Of a DNA stretch of 64,000 nucleotides, positions 27,945-36,947 are shown piece after piece. The DNA lies in NCBI RefSeq assembly GCF_003932755.1, contig NZ_CP024202.1, positions 434,001 through 498,000 of the forward strand, in the 5' to 3' direction. Positions within the stretch are counted from its first letter, which is position 1; every line of letters begins with the position of its first letter. This DNA is from Methylomicrobium sp. wino1. Lineage in GTDB: Bacteria; Pseudomonadota; Gammaproteobacteria; Methylococcales; Methylomonadaceae. A program made the translations under genes and the position numbers. The notes below the pieces were generated by a model. It had not been told where the DNA came from and did no database searches. It saw only the letters and a program-made list of their open reading frames with translations.

Positions 27945-28462
27945 GGTGTTTGTGTTTGTTCGGTGTAAATCAACTGATCAACCGCAAAATCCAAAGCCTT
28001 CGCTTGAGCAACCAATCGCTCGACAATCTCAGACGCTAGCGTCGGCGTCCGCGATAAAATCCATAAATAATCGCGATCGGGACCCGCAATCATCGCATAA
28101 CTATAGTTTTCCTTATCCAATGCAATGATGTTGTAACCGCCGTAAAACGGCCCGAAAAAAGAAACTTTCAGGCGGCCGATATCGGGCCGGCCAACGAAAT
28201 AAGCCTTGCCTTCGGCGCTATCCCATTCCTGGTACTCGGTGTTATAACCCTTATTGATTACCTTAAGGCCGCCATCTTCTCTCAAACTGTATTCGGCGGA
28301 AATATGGGTCAAACCTCTTTCGAAACGGTGATCGAGTCGAGCAACCTCATACCATTTTCCTAGATAGCGCTCGACTTCGAAATTACCGACCGGCGTAATA
28401 CCTTCCGTCAAATCGACGCACCCTGTTAAAAACAACAGTCCTATTATTATGATACGTTTCAT
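27941..28462 (-). CDS. blc: Outer-membrane lipoprotein lipocalin Blc
   Basis: 173 residues. A lipoprotein signal ends in LFLTGC, giving an acylated cysteine near residue 15. The lipocalin domain has VERYLGKWYEVARLDHRFERG (GxW motif), the EWDSAEGKAYFVGRPDIGRLKVSFFGPF strands and the DRDYLWILSRTP block. Blc-type lipocalins bind lipids or other small hydrophobic ligands at the outer membrane. First of three overlapping genes, 135 bases downstream of the photolyase gene. Confidence 0.93.
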   Translation of the reverse strand: MKRIIIIGLLFLTGCVDLTEGITPVGNFEVERYLGKWYEVARLDHRFERGLTHISAEYSLREDGGLKVINKGYNTEYQEWDSAEGKAYFVGRPDIGRLKVSFFGPFYGGYNIIALDKENYSYAMIAGPDRDYLWILSRTPTLASEIVERLVAQAKALDFAVDQLIYTEQTQTP

Positions 28463-28597
28463 GGTTTTCCTATGTTAAAACATCGAAATTTGAATAGTGT
28501 AGGGTACGCCATCGCATACCATTTCGTTTCCGCAGTTACCACGCGTAAAAAACTAAGCGATGCATACCGACTCCACAAAGCATATTGTTTCGGCAAA

Positions 28598-29960
28598 CTA
28601 GTTTGTGCATATACGAAACATCTCTTTGGCCTTTTCGCTTTCGAACCGGTGATCGACGATCGGTTTCGGATAATCGCAGGCAGCGAATTTTTTATCCCAG
28701 CGATGAATAACCTCCGGCGGAAACGGCCGCAATTCGGGAATCCAACGGTAAATATACTCACAATCCGCATCGAACTTCTGTTGTTGCAGCCAAGGATTGA
28801 AAATTCTGAAATACGGCTGAGCATCGCAACCGGTCGAAGCAGCCCATTGCCAGTTGCCGTTATTTACGCAGGGATCGTAATCGACCAAGTGCTGCGCGAA
28901 ATAACGCTCGCCCCAGCGCCAGCTAATATGCAAATCCTTGACTAAAAAAGACGCGGTAATCATACGCACCCGGTTATGCATATAACCGGTTTGATTCAAT
29001 TCGCGCATCCCGGCATCGACGATCGGAAAGCCGGTTCTTCCCTCGGCCCAGGTATAAAATCGCGCCTGATCATTCCGCCACGGCAAAGCGTCGTATTTAC
29101 GCACGAACGCATGCCCGAATACCTCAGGAAAATGGTAAGCGATATGCGTAAAAAAATCGCGCCAGTAAAACTGCCTCAGCAAAGGATGGTCGACACCCAG
29201 CGCGCATTGTACGGCATAGAAGGCTTCGCGTATCGACACGGTACCGAATTTCAAATGCGCCGACAACAGGCTAGTCGAGGCCAAAGCAGGGTAATCCCGC
29301 CGGTTTTGATACTCTTTAAGGTTTTCCAGGGCATCGAATATTGCCAAAGCCTGACGACGCCCGCCCTGCACGTTCGGACCGGCATTCGTTTTGAGCGACT
29401 CGTAGTCGTACAGCGGGCATTCCGGCGGAGCGCAAAAAACGGCCGTCCGCCAAAGTTTTTGGCAGGCCGACAGGAATCCTTCGAGCATTATTGTAAAAAG
29501 CGGTAAATACTTTATAAGCCGAACCATCGCTTTTGAGGGCCTGTTCCGGCTCGTTCAATAACACATCCGCGCAGGCATGCCATTCGATGCCAAGCTCCAT
29601 GCAAACTTGCTGTAAGCAGTGATCGCGATGCCGGCTGAACGGCGTGTAGTCGCGATTGACAAATACGGCCTTGATGCCGCAGGCAAGCACCCATTCTTTT
29701 ACGATTTTCTCGGGCTCGCCGTGAACAATAGCCAAATAAGCGCCGCGCGCGCGAAATTGCCCCCGTAAATCGTCCAGGCTTTGCAGCATGAATTGCAGCG
29801 CCGGCCTGCTTTGGTAAGGATGGCCATCAACCTGAGCCGGATCAAAGATAAAGCAAGCCTGCACTTGTTCCGACAAGTGCAATGCTTCATTGAGAGCCGT
29901 GTTGTCATCGATACGCATGTCGCGGCGAACGATATACAGTGATTTGTTATAACAGGTCAT
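28598..29960 (-). pseudogene. phrB: Class I deoxyribodipyrimidine photolyase, frameshifted
   Basis: Photolyase repairs UV cyclobutane dimers with blue light and FAD. Two overlapping minus-strand frames together give one full protein of about 453 residues. The first (to about 29440) has YIVRRDMRIDDNTAL and VFVNRDYTPFSRHRD; the second has HLKFGTVSIREAF, WRDFFTHIAYHFP, HNRVRMITASFLVKDL and YDPCVNNGNWQWAAS, all FAD-domain signatures. The break falls in a run of six T (plus-strand A at 29434-29439): with five T the frame runs on without a gap. Nothing else is damaged, so it is either a sequencing indel, a very recent mutation, or a slippage site. Confidence 0.85.
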
Positions 29961-30077
29961 CAGTTGGCAATATAATTTTCTGCTCGCCAGTCTATCCTAC
30001 AATTTTTCGAACGCCAGTCTCGGACGATAATATATACTTCGAACTCAGTAACCAGGACTTCCTAAGCCAGCAATACC

Positions 30078-31253
30078 ATGAATACGACTGCCACGCACAA
30101 CACCATTGACAGCTCCGCCCCCCAAGGCGGCCAACCGTTACATGTCGTCATCGTCGGCGGTGGCTATGCAGGTTTGTCGGCCTTGATAACGCTGAGAAAA
30201 GCGGCACCCAATGCACGCATCACGTTGATCGACCCGAAACCTTGGCACTTGATCATCACGAGACTACACGAAACCATACATAGACCACTGGAAAGCATTC
30301 GCATTTCCTATAAGGCATTGGCCGAACGTTTTCAATTCGACCACCGGAAATATACCGTCGATATCGATGAAAACCGGTTAAAAGACTGGCAGGACCAACA
30401 GACCATTAAACTTGAAACGGAAACGCTGCCTTTCGATTTTTTGCTGATAGCCACCGGAGCCTCTTCCGGTATACCGCTTCGCCGACCTAATTTTTATGAT
30501 TTGACCGCATTAACACTGAATTCAGGGGCCGAAATTCTTGAACACTTTGTTAGCAATGGTGGGCCGGAAAAAACGATCAACCTTATTGGAGGCGGCCCGA
30601 CCGGTATCCAGTTCGCATTTGAAATAGACCATGTCTTAAAAGCAATGCATGCCGATTTTCGGCTAAATGTGTTTGACGCGCATGCAAAATTACTGGGCTC
30701 ATTTCCGCATGCATTCGGCGACTATGTCCAACAGCGTATGATCGAAAAGCGCATCGCATTCATGCCGGAATGGCATTTTGACAGTCACGCTGAAAGAATA
30801 GCGAGTCTGGTGCATAAACAGGGCGAACGTCGTGATATTTCGGATTCGCAGCTAACCTTGCTACTCACCGGAAAAAAACCGCAAACCCTATGGCATGCCA
30901 ACAGTTCCGGGCAAGTTTGTTTAGGCCGCCAAACATTGACGCGGATTTTTACCGCCGGCGATTGTTCGCATTACGACATGATGGGGTCGAACTCGATGAC
31001 TGCTCAATCGGCTTTACGCAAAGGCCGGGCAGCAGCCAAAAACATTCTGCTGGAAGCAGGATTGACTCGCTTTTGCTTACCTTACATGCACCGAGACATC
31101 GGCTATGTCTTAAGTCTTGGCCCTTCAGATGCGGTCGGCTGGGTCGGCAACCCCGGTAACATCGTCAAAGGCGTTCCTGCTTACTTGATCAAGGAAACGA
31201 CCGAAATGCAATACGACCTATTGCTTTCCGGGGTGGATAGCTATATCGGTTAA
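30078..31253 (+). CDS. FAD-dependent pyridine nucleotide-disulfide oxidoreductase, NDH-2-like
   Basis: 391 residues. The FAD motif VVIVGGGYAGLSALITL is near residue 23, the ATGASSG motif near 129, and a second dinucleotide motif INLIGGGPTGIQFAFEI near 168 should bind NAD(P)H. A third FAD contact is IFTAGDCSHYDMMGSNSMTAQSA. The overall pattern is that of type II NADH dehydrogenase-like proteins. There is no redox-active CxxC. It may donate electrons to quinone, but the acceptor is not evident. Start placed at the only good ATG after the divergent photolyase promoter region. Confidence 0.85.
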   Translation: MNTTATHNTIDSSAPQGGQPLHVVIVGGGYAGLSALITLRKAAPNARITLIDPKPWHLIITRLHETIHRPLESIRISYKALAERFQFDHRKYTVDIDENRLKDWQDQQTIKLETETLPFDFLLIATGASSGIPLRRPNFYDLTALTLNSGAEILEHFVSNGGPEKTINLIGGGPTGIQFAFEIDHVLKAMHADFRLNVFDAHAKLLGSFPHAFGDYVQQRMIEKRIAFMPEWHFDSHAERIASLVHKQGERRDISDSQLTLLLTGKKPQTLWHANSSGQVCLGRQTLTRIFTAGDCSHYDMMGSNSMTAQSALRKGRAAAKNILLEAGLTRFCLPYMHRDIGYVLSLGPSDAVGWVGNPGNIVKGVPAYLIKETTEMQYDLLLSGVDSYIG

Positions 31254-31396
31254 ATGAACGGGATAGCTGTTGTCTTATCTCGATAAAGTGGTAAGTTAAC
31301 TTTTAAGCTACGGTTAAGATTGGCTTCAAAATAAAACAAAAAACCAACCGGTGATTGCCCCATGAATAATCACGGATATCCGAAATCGGCGGTCGG

Positions 31397-32017
31397 ATGA
31401 ATAAATTATCGACCTTCGAAATAAAATGCGTCATTTTTGTAATCGCTCTGATTCCTTTGCTGCTGATGCTATGGAACGCCTTGACCGACTCGCTTGGACC
31501 TAACCCGGTCGAAGCGCTGGCGAAAGAAAGCGGCATCTGGTCGTTAAGGTTTCTGCTGATTACGCTGGCGTTTACGCCGGCTAAGATGATTTTCAAACAA
31601 CCCGGCCTGCAAAAATACAGACGCGTCGTCGCTTTGTTCACTTTTTTCTATTGCTCGGTGCATTTTCTTATCTTCATCGGTTTCGAGCACTCGTTCAGCT
31701 TTGCTCTAATCATTGAAGATCTCTACGCCAGCCCCATTGTAATGGTGGGTTTATTGGCTTACCTACTACTCGTCCCGTTGGCCGTTACATCAACCAATAA
31801 CATGATGAGAAAACTTGGGAAAAACTGGAAAAAACTGCACAGCGCAGTCTATGTGATCGGCTTACTCGCTATTTTACATTTCGCCTTGACCGTTAAAGCC
31901 GACCTGACCCGACCTTTGTTTTACGGTGTCATTTTATTAGCATTGTTTGTCATTAGAGGTATCGTCAGGAACGGCAAAAAAACGCCCGCTTGCAAAACTG
32001 AAGCCGCCAAGGATTAA
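31397..32017 (+). CDS. msrQ: Haem-binding membrane subunit MsrQ
   Basis: 206 residues, about six hydrophobic helices of the ferric-reductase-like fold. Histidines expected to ligate haem are in CSVHFLIF, KKLHSAVYVIG and LHFALTV. MsrQ passes electrons from the quinone pool or flavin reductase to MsrP, which repairs oxidised methionine in periplasmic proteins. MsrP is usually encoded just upstream; here the upstream gene is a flavoprotein instead, so msrP must be elsewhere or is absent. Confidence 0.9.
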   Translation: MNKLSTFEIKCVIFVIALIPLLLMLWNALTDSLGPNPVEALAKESGIWSLRFLLITLAFTPAKMIFKQPGLQKYRRVVALFTFFYCSVHFLIFIGFEHSFSFALIIEDLYASPIVMVGLLAYLLLVPLAVTSTNNMMRKLGKNWKKLHSAVYVIGLLAILHFALTVKADLTRPLFYGVILLALFVIRGIVRNGKKTPACKTEAAKD

Positions 32018-32186
32018 CCTAACGATCATGAAGAAGCTGTCATCACCCCGGCAAAGAAAGTGCGAGGGGTACGATCACTCGCCCGACAGGACGCCGTAAA
32101 TACGTCCATTATGGCTCGACGGCGGTCGGTCGAGCAACCGCACCCTCTTCGGTTCGCCAACTTTCACAGTAACAAGGGTAGTTGAT

Positions 32187-32269
32187 GGTGAAAGTATTGG
32201 TAGACCCTTCATGCTTCGACTTGGCTCAGCACGAACGGTCTATAATACATGCCAACTGCTCTTTTTAGG
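32187..32269. repeat. GGTGAAAGT...CAACTGCTCTTTTTAGG repeat, copy 1
   Basis: 83 bp that match 38412-38494 nearly base for base, including GACCCTTCATGCTTCGAC and CAGCACGAACGGTCTA. Its right part is the 3' end of the flavoprotein gene on the minus strand, supplying the last codons and the stop. Confidence 0.75.
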
Positions 32270-33865
32270 ATTAACGATTGCCAGAGCAACCGCTTCCGCT
32301 ACCTTGATACCGTCGACAGCTGCGGACAGAATGCCGCCCGCATAGCCGGCGCCCTCTCCGGCAGGAAACAAACCTTTGGTATTTAGGCTTTGCAAGCGTT
32401 CATCACGCTTGATGCGGATCGGCGAAGACGTTCTTGTTTCGACACCGGTCAATACCGCATCATGCATTGCAAAACCTTTAATTTGTTTGTCGAATGCCGG
32501 CAACGCTTCTCTGATCGCCTCGATCGCAAAATCCGGCAACGCCGAGGCTAAATCGCATAAATGCAATCCCGGCGTATAGGACGGCAATACCGAACCTAAA
32601 CGGGTTGAAGGCCGGCCCGCCAAAAAATCGCCGACCAATTGCCCCGGCGCATCGTAATTACCGCCTCCTAATTCAAAAGCTTTTCGTTCCCATCGACGTT
32701 GAAACTCAATACCGGCCAAAGGGGTACCGGGAAAATCGGCCGGATCGACATCGACGACGATCGCGCTATTGGCGTTTCGTTCGTTGCGCGAATATTGGCT
32801 CATTCCGTTGGTTACTACATGACCGGGTTCCGAGGTTGCCGCGACCACCGTACCGCCCGGGCACATGCAAAAACTATATACTGCGCGACCGTTACGGCAA
32901 TGATGCACCAATTTGTAATCGGTCGCACCCAATAGCGGATGTCCGGCCTGCGACCCGAAACGGCATTGATCGATCATCGATTGAGGATGTTCGATCCGAA
33001 AACCGATCGAAAACGGCTTGGCCTCAATATAGACACCCCGTCGATACAGCATACCAAAAGTATCCCTCGCACTGTGGCCAACCGCCAACACGACATACTC
33101 GGTATCGATACGCTCACCTCCGGCAAGCACTACGCCCTTGACCTGTCCATTGTCAATTTCGACATCCTCGACCCGGCTTTGAAAGCGAATTTGACCGCCC
33201 AAGGCTTCAATCTCGGCGCGCATCGATTCAACCATTGAAACCAGCCTAAACGTACCGATATGAGGTTTATTGACATAGAGTATTTCGGGCGGCGCACCGG
33301 CCTTGACAAACTCGATCAAAACTTTACGACCGCGATAGCCCGGATCCTTGATTTGGCTATAGAGTTTGCCATCAGAAAATGTACCGGCACCGCCTTCACC
33401 GAATTGCACATTCGATTCCGGGTTAAAGTCTCGCTTACGCCACAACCCGAAAGTGTCGACAGTCCGCTCACGCACCGCTTTGCCTCGCTCCAGAATAATC
33501 GGACGAAATCCCATTTGCGCCAAAACCAAACCGGCAAACAAACCGCAAGGCCCGGTACCGATGACAACCGGCTGCTTGATAAGACTACCGGGCGCCTTCG
33601 CAACAAAGCGATAAGCCATATCCGGCGTCGGACGAACCTGCGGATCCTTTGCTAAACGTTGCTTAATTTCCGCTTCTTTCGTGGTTTCGACATCCACCGA
33701 ATAAATAAGCATGATCGCGCCGCGCTTGCGGGCATCATAACTGCGTTTGAATATCGTAAATTTCAGTAGCTCGGAAGGTTTAATGACTAATTTTTCGATA
33801 ATCGCGGTTTTCAGTTGGTCCGGTTGATGATCGAGCGGCAATTTTAGTTCGGTCAGTCGCAGCAT
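32240..33865 (-). CDS. FAD-dependent dehydrogenase, COG2509 family
   Basis: 541 residues. After an N-terminal alpha/beta region (1-95) comes the FAD motif VVIGTGPCGLFAGLVLAQMGF near 100. QFGEGGAGTFSDGKLYSQIKDP is the family's hallmark, and GLFPAGEGAGYAGGILSAAVDGIKVAEA is the C-terminal FAD contact. These proteins are widespread but have no settled reaction. The last residues (KKSSWHVL) and stop come from a dispersed repeat, so the original C terminus was probably different by a few residues. Confidence 0.85.
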   Translation of the reverse strand: MLRLTELKLPLDHQPDQLKTAIIEKLVIKPSELLKFTIFKRSYDARKRGAIMLIYSVDVETTKEAEIKQRLAKDPQVRPTPDMAYRFVAKAPGSLIKQPVVIGTGPCGLFAGLVLAQMGFRPIILERGKAVRERTVDTFGLWRKRDFNPESNVQFGEGGAGTFSDGKLYSQIKDPGYRGRKVLIEFVKAGAPPEILYVNKPHIGTFRLVSMVESMRAEIEALGGQIRFQSRVEDVEIDNGQVKGVVLAGGERIDTEYVVLAVGHSARDTFGMLYRRGVYIEAKPFSIGFRIEHPQSMIDQCRFGSQAGHPLLGATDYKLVHHCRNGRAVYSFCMCPGGTVVAATSEPGHVVTNGMSQYSRNERNANSAIVVDVDPADFPGTPLAGIEFQRRWERKAFELGGGNYDAPGQLVGDFLAGRPSTRLGSVLPSYTPGLHLCDLASALPDFAIEAIREALPAFDKQIKGFAMHDAVLTGVETRTSSPIRIKRDERLQSLNTKGLFPAGEGAGYAGGILSAAVDGIKVAEAVALAIVNPKKSSWHVL

Positions 33866-33917
33866 GCTACTTCGGCAAGATGATTTAAAGCCGCGGATTA
33901 TTTCATAAATATCATTT

Positions 33918-34982
33918 TCACACTTGAAATTTCGAAGCGGTCGGAACCAGTTTTTTTATGATTTTTTCGATAGTCGTCTTCCGCCGTTCAATATTCTCGC
34001 AAAATCTGAATTGAGCTACAGCCCGCCTTAAATTTTGTTCCGGTTCGGAAACTTTAAAATAAACATTACCAGACAAATAGTCGGTAAAAAACCGCAAACC
34101 TAATTCAAATGGAATCAGCCGTATCGCCGGATAAAGATAGCGATAATCGTCTTCGGTAAAAAACGCTCGCGTTTCGGCCAAGTAATGCGTTAACACCGCT
34201 TCGCAAATCGCCGTATCGAAATCGTCGGAACTTTCGATATGACATAACGAACGGATGCAATCGCCTATGTCGTAATGGACCAGGCCGGGCTTGACGGTAT
34301 CCAAATCGATCAGACTAACAACCCGATGCGTATCGCGGTCGAATAAAAAATTATTCAACTTAGGGTCGCCATGAATCACGCGCACGGCCAATACTCCTCT
34401 TAGTTTTGCATCTTCCAACACTTCCGGCAATGCTTGCAGTCGATCGATAAAATCAGCGCAATACCGAACCTCGACAGAATCTTGAATTGCCGCCTTCTGA
34501 CGAACTTGTCGATATTGCCTTAAATAAGCCGGCGCGATATGAAAACCGGGCAAGGTATCGTGCAAACGACCAACACTCAAACCACCGGCTAAACAATGAA
34601 AATAACCTAACGCAAATCCTGCTTGCTCGGCTTGCTTAATGTCGCCGACCGTTTCGAAACTAATCGTGTTTTCGAGATATTGCAGCGCTCGCCAGATCTC
34701 GCCCCGTGCATCTTGATAATAAGATTCTCCGGAAATTGTTTTGACGATTGCAGGAATGCGTAGCTTAAGGCCGAATTCAGCTTGTTGCGTTATAAATTCA
34801 TTCAGCTCGGTCAGGTTGACCATAATTAACTTGGGTTCGGCAAAAACCCGACGATTGATCCGTTGCAAAACAAAACGTCCGGATACCGTATCAACTAAAA
34901 AGGTATCGTTGATTAGGCCGTTGCCCAGTTTGCTTATTTGGGTAATATCCGATTGCGTAAACCGAGACGCTATCTCATGCAT
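33918..34982 (-). CDS. Aminoglycoside-phosphotransferase-fold kinase, NahK-like
   Basis: 354 residues. The kinase core has GNGLINDTFLV (nucleotide loop), RFVLQRINRRVFAEP, the catalytic loop VIHGDPKLNNFLFD near 212 and the metal-binding LIDLDTVKPGLVHYDIGD near 236. The loop HGDPKLNNFLF and QRIN motif resemble N-acetylhexosamine 1-kinases rather than antibiotic kinases. Substrate is therefore probably a sugar or amino sugar, by inference. Located 52 bases upstream of the COG2509 gene on the same strand. Confidence 0.82.
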   Translation of the reverse strand: MHEIASRFTQSDITQISKLGNGLINDTFLVDTVSGRFVLQRINRRVFAEPKLIMVNLTELNEFITQQAEFGLKLRIPAIVKTISGESYYQDARGEIWRALQYLENTISFETVGDIKQAEQAGFALGYFHCLAGGLSVGRLHDTLPGFHIAPAYLRQYRQVRQKAAIQDSVEVRYCADFIDRLQALPEVLEDAKLRGVLAVRVIHGDPKLNNFLFDRDTHRVVSLIDLDTVKPGLVHYDIGDCIRSLCHIESSDDFDTAICEAVLTHYLAETRAFFTEDDYRYLYPAIRLIPFELGLRFFTDYLSGNVYFKVSEPEQNLRRAVAQFRFCENIERRKTTIEKIIKKLVPTASKFQV

Positions 34983-35492
34983 GTGTCTTTAATCTGTAAT
35001 AAAGATAAATATTCGGCGCTCTGAAAGAGCAAAATAAAAGAAATCGAACCAAAGGGGTGATATCTAATCTTAATTGATAGGCATCTTTTATCCCAGAAAA
35101 AGCATTTCACCATGAAAATCATGAAGGATAAGAAGTTAATTCAATAACTTGTTATTCGTTTGTATAGAACTTTCGTTCACCCGAGAGGTTAGCGGGAATG
35201 TTTAGGTAATTTCTTGAAATACCTTATGAACTTCATGCGCTTCATGATTAAACTGCCGTATTTAGGTTTATGCTTTCGTAGCCCCATAACACAGTTGCAG
35301 GTAAGTAGTAATGGTGTTAATTTGCGATTTAAAGCTAACGTTCTTAAGCCGGAAATAAAGAACTCTCGGTGAGCCCCTAAATCGCTAAACGTAGTAGCCG
35401 GGAATATAACTTACTTAACTATTTCAAAGCCTTGCTCTATACCATAAAATCACTGAATCGTTTCAAAATAACAAGTAACACGTGGTACCGAC
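34983..35492. other. Gene-free spacer with a CATGAAG repeat
   Basis: 510 bases between divergent genes. The middle (35095-35260) is a CATGAAG repeat. The rest is AT-rich and should carry both promoters. No RNA gene recognised. Confidence 0.5.
35095..35260. repeat. CATGAAG repeat, copy 2
   Basis: Same family as 24488-24660, in opposite orientation: AGAAAAAGCATTTCACCATG at the left and CTTCATGATTAAACTGCC at the right. The inner TGTATAGAACTTTCGTTC and AGCGGGAATGTTTAGGTAAT blocks are shared with copy 1. Confidence 0.7.
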
Positions 35493-35885
35493 ATGATCAT
35501 TTTTATGAGAAGAATTCCGTCTGACACCAACAAATTTGAAATCAAATCCTTCATCGAGCCGACACTGAACGGAGGATTATTTACCAGAAAAGGCTACATT
35601 AACACGATACAAATATTACAAATAACAGACAGCACTCGCAACACCCATGAATATCACGGCCTAGTCAGAGTTGAACCCGACTCGGCCGGCGCAAGAGTGA
35701 TAAAAAAGCTCAACAAACAACCAATTAACGGAAAAATGATTATCGTGCGTGAATATTTTCACCGCTGCTGGCAAAACGATCCTCGGATCAGAAAAAACCA
35801 TTCTGATATTGAATTTGCAGACCGAAGAAAAGGCGATAGGCGCCGCAAAACGCTGGAAGTCGCAGAAATGCCATTTGAACCGTAA
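35493..35885 (+). CDS. RRM-type RNA-binding protein
   Basis: 130 residues with one RNA-recognition-motif-like domain: MIIFMRRIPSDTNKFEIKSF as strand 1/RNP2 and YHGLVRVEPDSAGARVIKKL as RNP1 strand and helix 2, then PINGKMIIVREYFHR. The C-terminal tail is basic (DRRKGDRRRKT). It lacks the aromatic RNP1 residues of classical RRMs, so RNA binding is probable rather than certain. Isolated gene, convergent with gmk. Confidence 0.7.
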   Translation: MIIFMRRIPSDTNKFEIKSFIEPTLNGGLFTRKGYINTIQILQITDSTRNTHEYHGLVRVEPDSAGARVIKKLNKQPINGKMIIVREYFHRCWQNDPRIRKNHSDIEFADRRKGDRRRKTLEVAEMPFEP

Positions 35886-35925
35886 CCAACTTACGAAAGA
35901 TTTTCGGCAATTGAGCCGGGAGCTA

Positions 35926-36552
35926 TCATTTTTGCTCGCGGCTCAATAACTCCTGTAACAGACTCTGCAATGCTTCCCTTTGTTTATCGATGTGGAAACG
36001 ATGCGAAACGACGATACTTATTAACGAATTCAGTGCGCGTTCGAATACATCATTGACAATCATATAATCGTATTCGCCGTAATGGCTCATTTCCGTCACC
36101 GCATCGCGCATGCGCCGAGCAATTGTTTCCTCGCTATCCTGTCCTCGATTACGCAACCGTTGCTCCAATACGCTAACCGAAGGAGGTAAAATAAAAATAG
36201 CAATACAATCCGGCAGTATTTTTTTAATTTGTTGCGCCCCTTGCCAATCGATTTCGAGTATCACATCGACCCCTTGATTAAGATTGTCCTCAACGGTCCG
36301 TCGAGCGGTTCCATAGTAGTTATCGAACACCTGAGCATGTTCAAGAAATGCCTGTTCGGAAAGCATTGCCTTAAACTCGTCGACCGAAACAAAAAAATAA
36401 TCCTGCCAGTCGACTTCTCCGGGACGTTGCGGCCTTGTCGTATGGGATACCGAAACGGTCAGTTTGTCGAGTTCCGCCGTTAGCTGTTTAACCAAACTGG
36501 TTTTACCAGCCCCTGAAGGTGCGGAAATGATATAAAGATTGCCGGTTATCAT
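35926..36552 (-). CDS. gmk: Guanylate kinase
   Basis: 208 residues, standard length. The P-loop is SAPSGAGKTSLVKQL near residue 10, the GMP-binding part has SHTTRPQRPGEVDWQDYFFV, and EIDWQGAQQIKKILPD and RMRDAVTEMSHYGEYDYMIVND follow. It converts GMP to GDP with ATP. In many gammaproteobacteria gmk is followed by rpoZ and spoT; here it is not. Confidence 0.97.
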   Translation of the reverse strand: MITGNLYIISAPSGAGKTSLVKQLTAELDKLTVSVSHTTRPQRPGEVDWQDYFFVSVDEFKAMLSEQAFLEHAQVFDNYYGTARRTVEDNLNQGVDVILEIDWQGAQQIKKILPDCIAIFILPPSVSVLEQRLRNRGQDSEETIARRMRDAVTEMSHYGEYDYMIVNDVFERALNSLISIVVSHRFHIDKQREALQSLLQELLSREQK

Positions 36553-36947
36553 GACTCAATGGTTTTAAGGTTTTAAGAAGGGAGTAGGTTTTAACTGAAA
36601 GGAGCGCGTTTAACCATGCATTATATGTTGTTCACTCTTTCTAAGGAAACTTAGGGAATAACTCAAGGCAATTCCCGCTGATGTTTACATTGGAATTTCC
36701 GACAAACTCGCCTCCTCGATAATTTCAACCAACACAGCAAAAAAACGCCCAAGCAAAAGACAACCTAAAAAAAACGGCTTAATAACAGCAGGTCTGTTAC
36801 AATGCCGTCAATTCCGGCGCACTTCAGTCTGCGCCGCACCTCGCGGTCACCTCCCCGGTACACTTCGATTTTCTTCACTTTATGCGAATCCCGCCTAGAC
36901 TGACCCAGGGCATTCCCGGGTAGGCCATTCCAGGAGCATTTTCCAAT
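36553..36947 (+). promoter_or_regulatory. Upstream region and long leader of rhlE
   Basis: 395 bases with no gene. A TACAAT -10-like box lies at 36798-36803 with only a weak -35. That would give a leader of about 140 bases containing the hairpin GGCGCA/TGCGCC at 36816-36835. Long structured leaders are usual for cold-induced RNA helicase genes, so cold control is possible. Confidence 0.35.
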
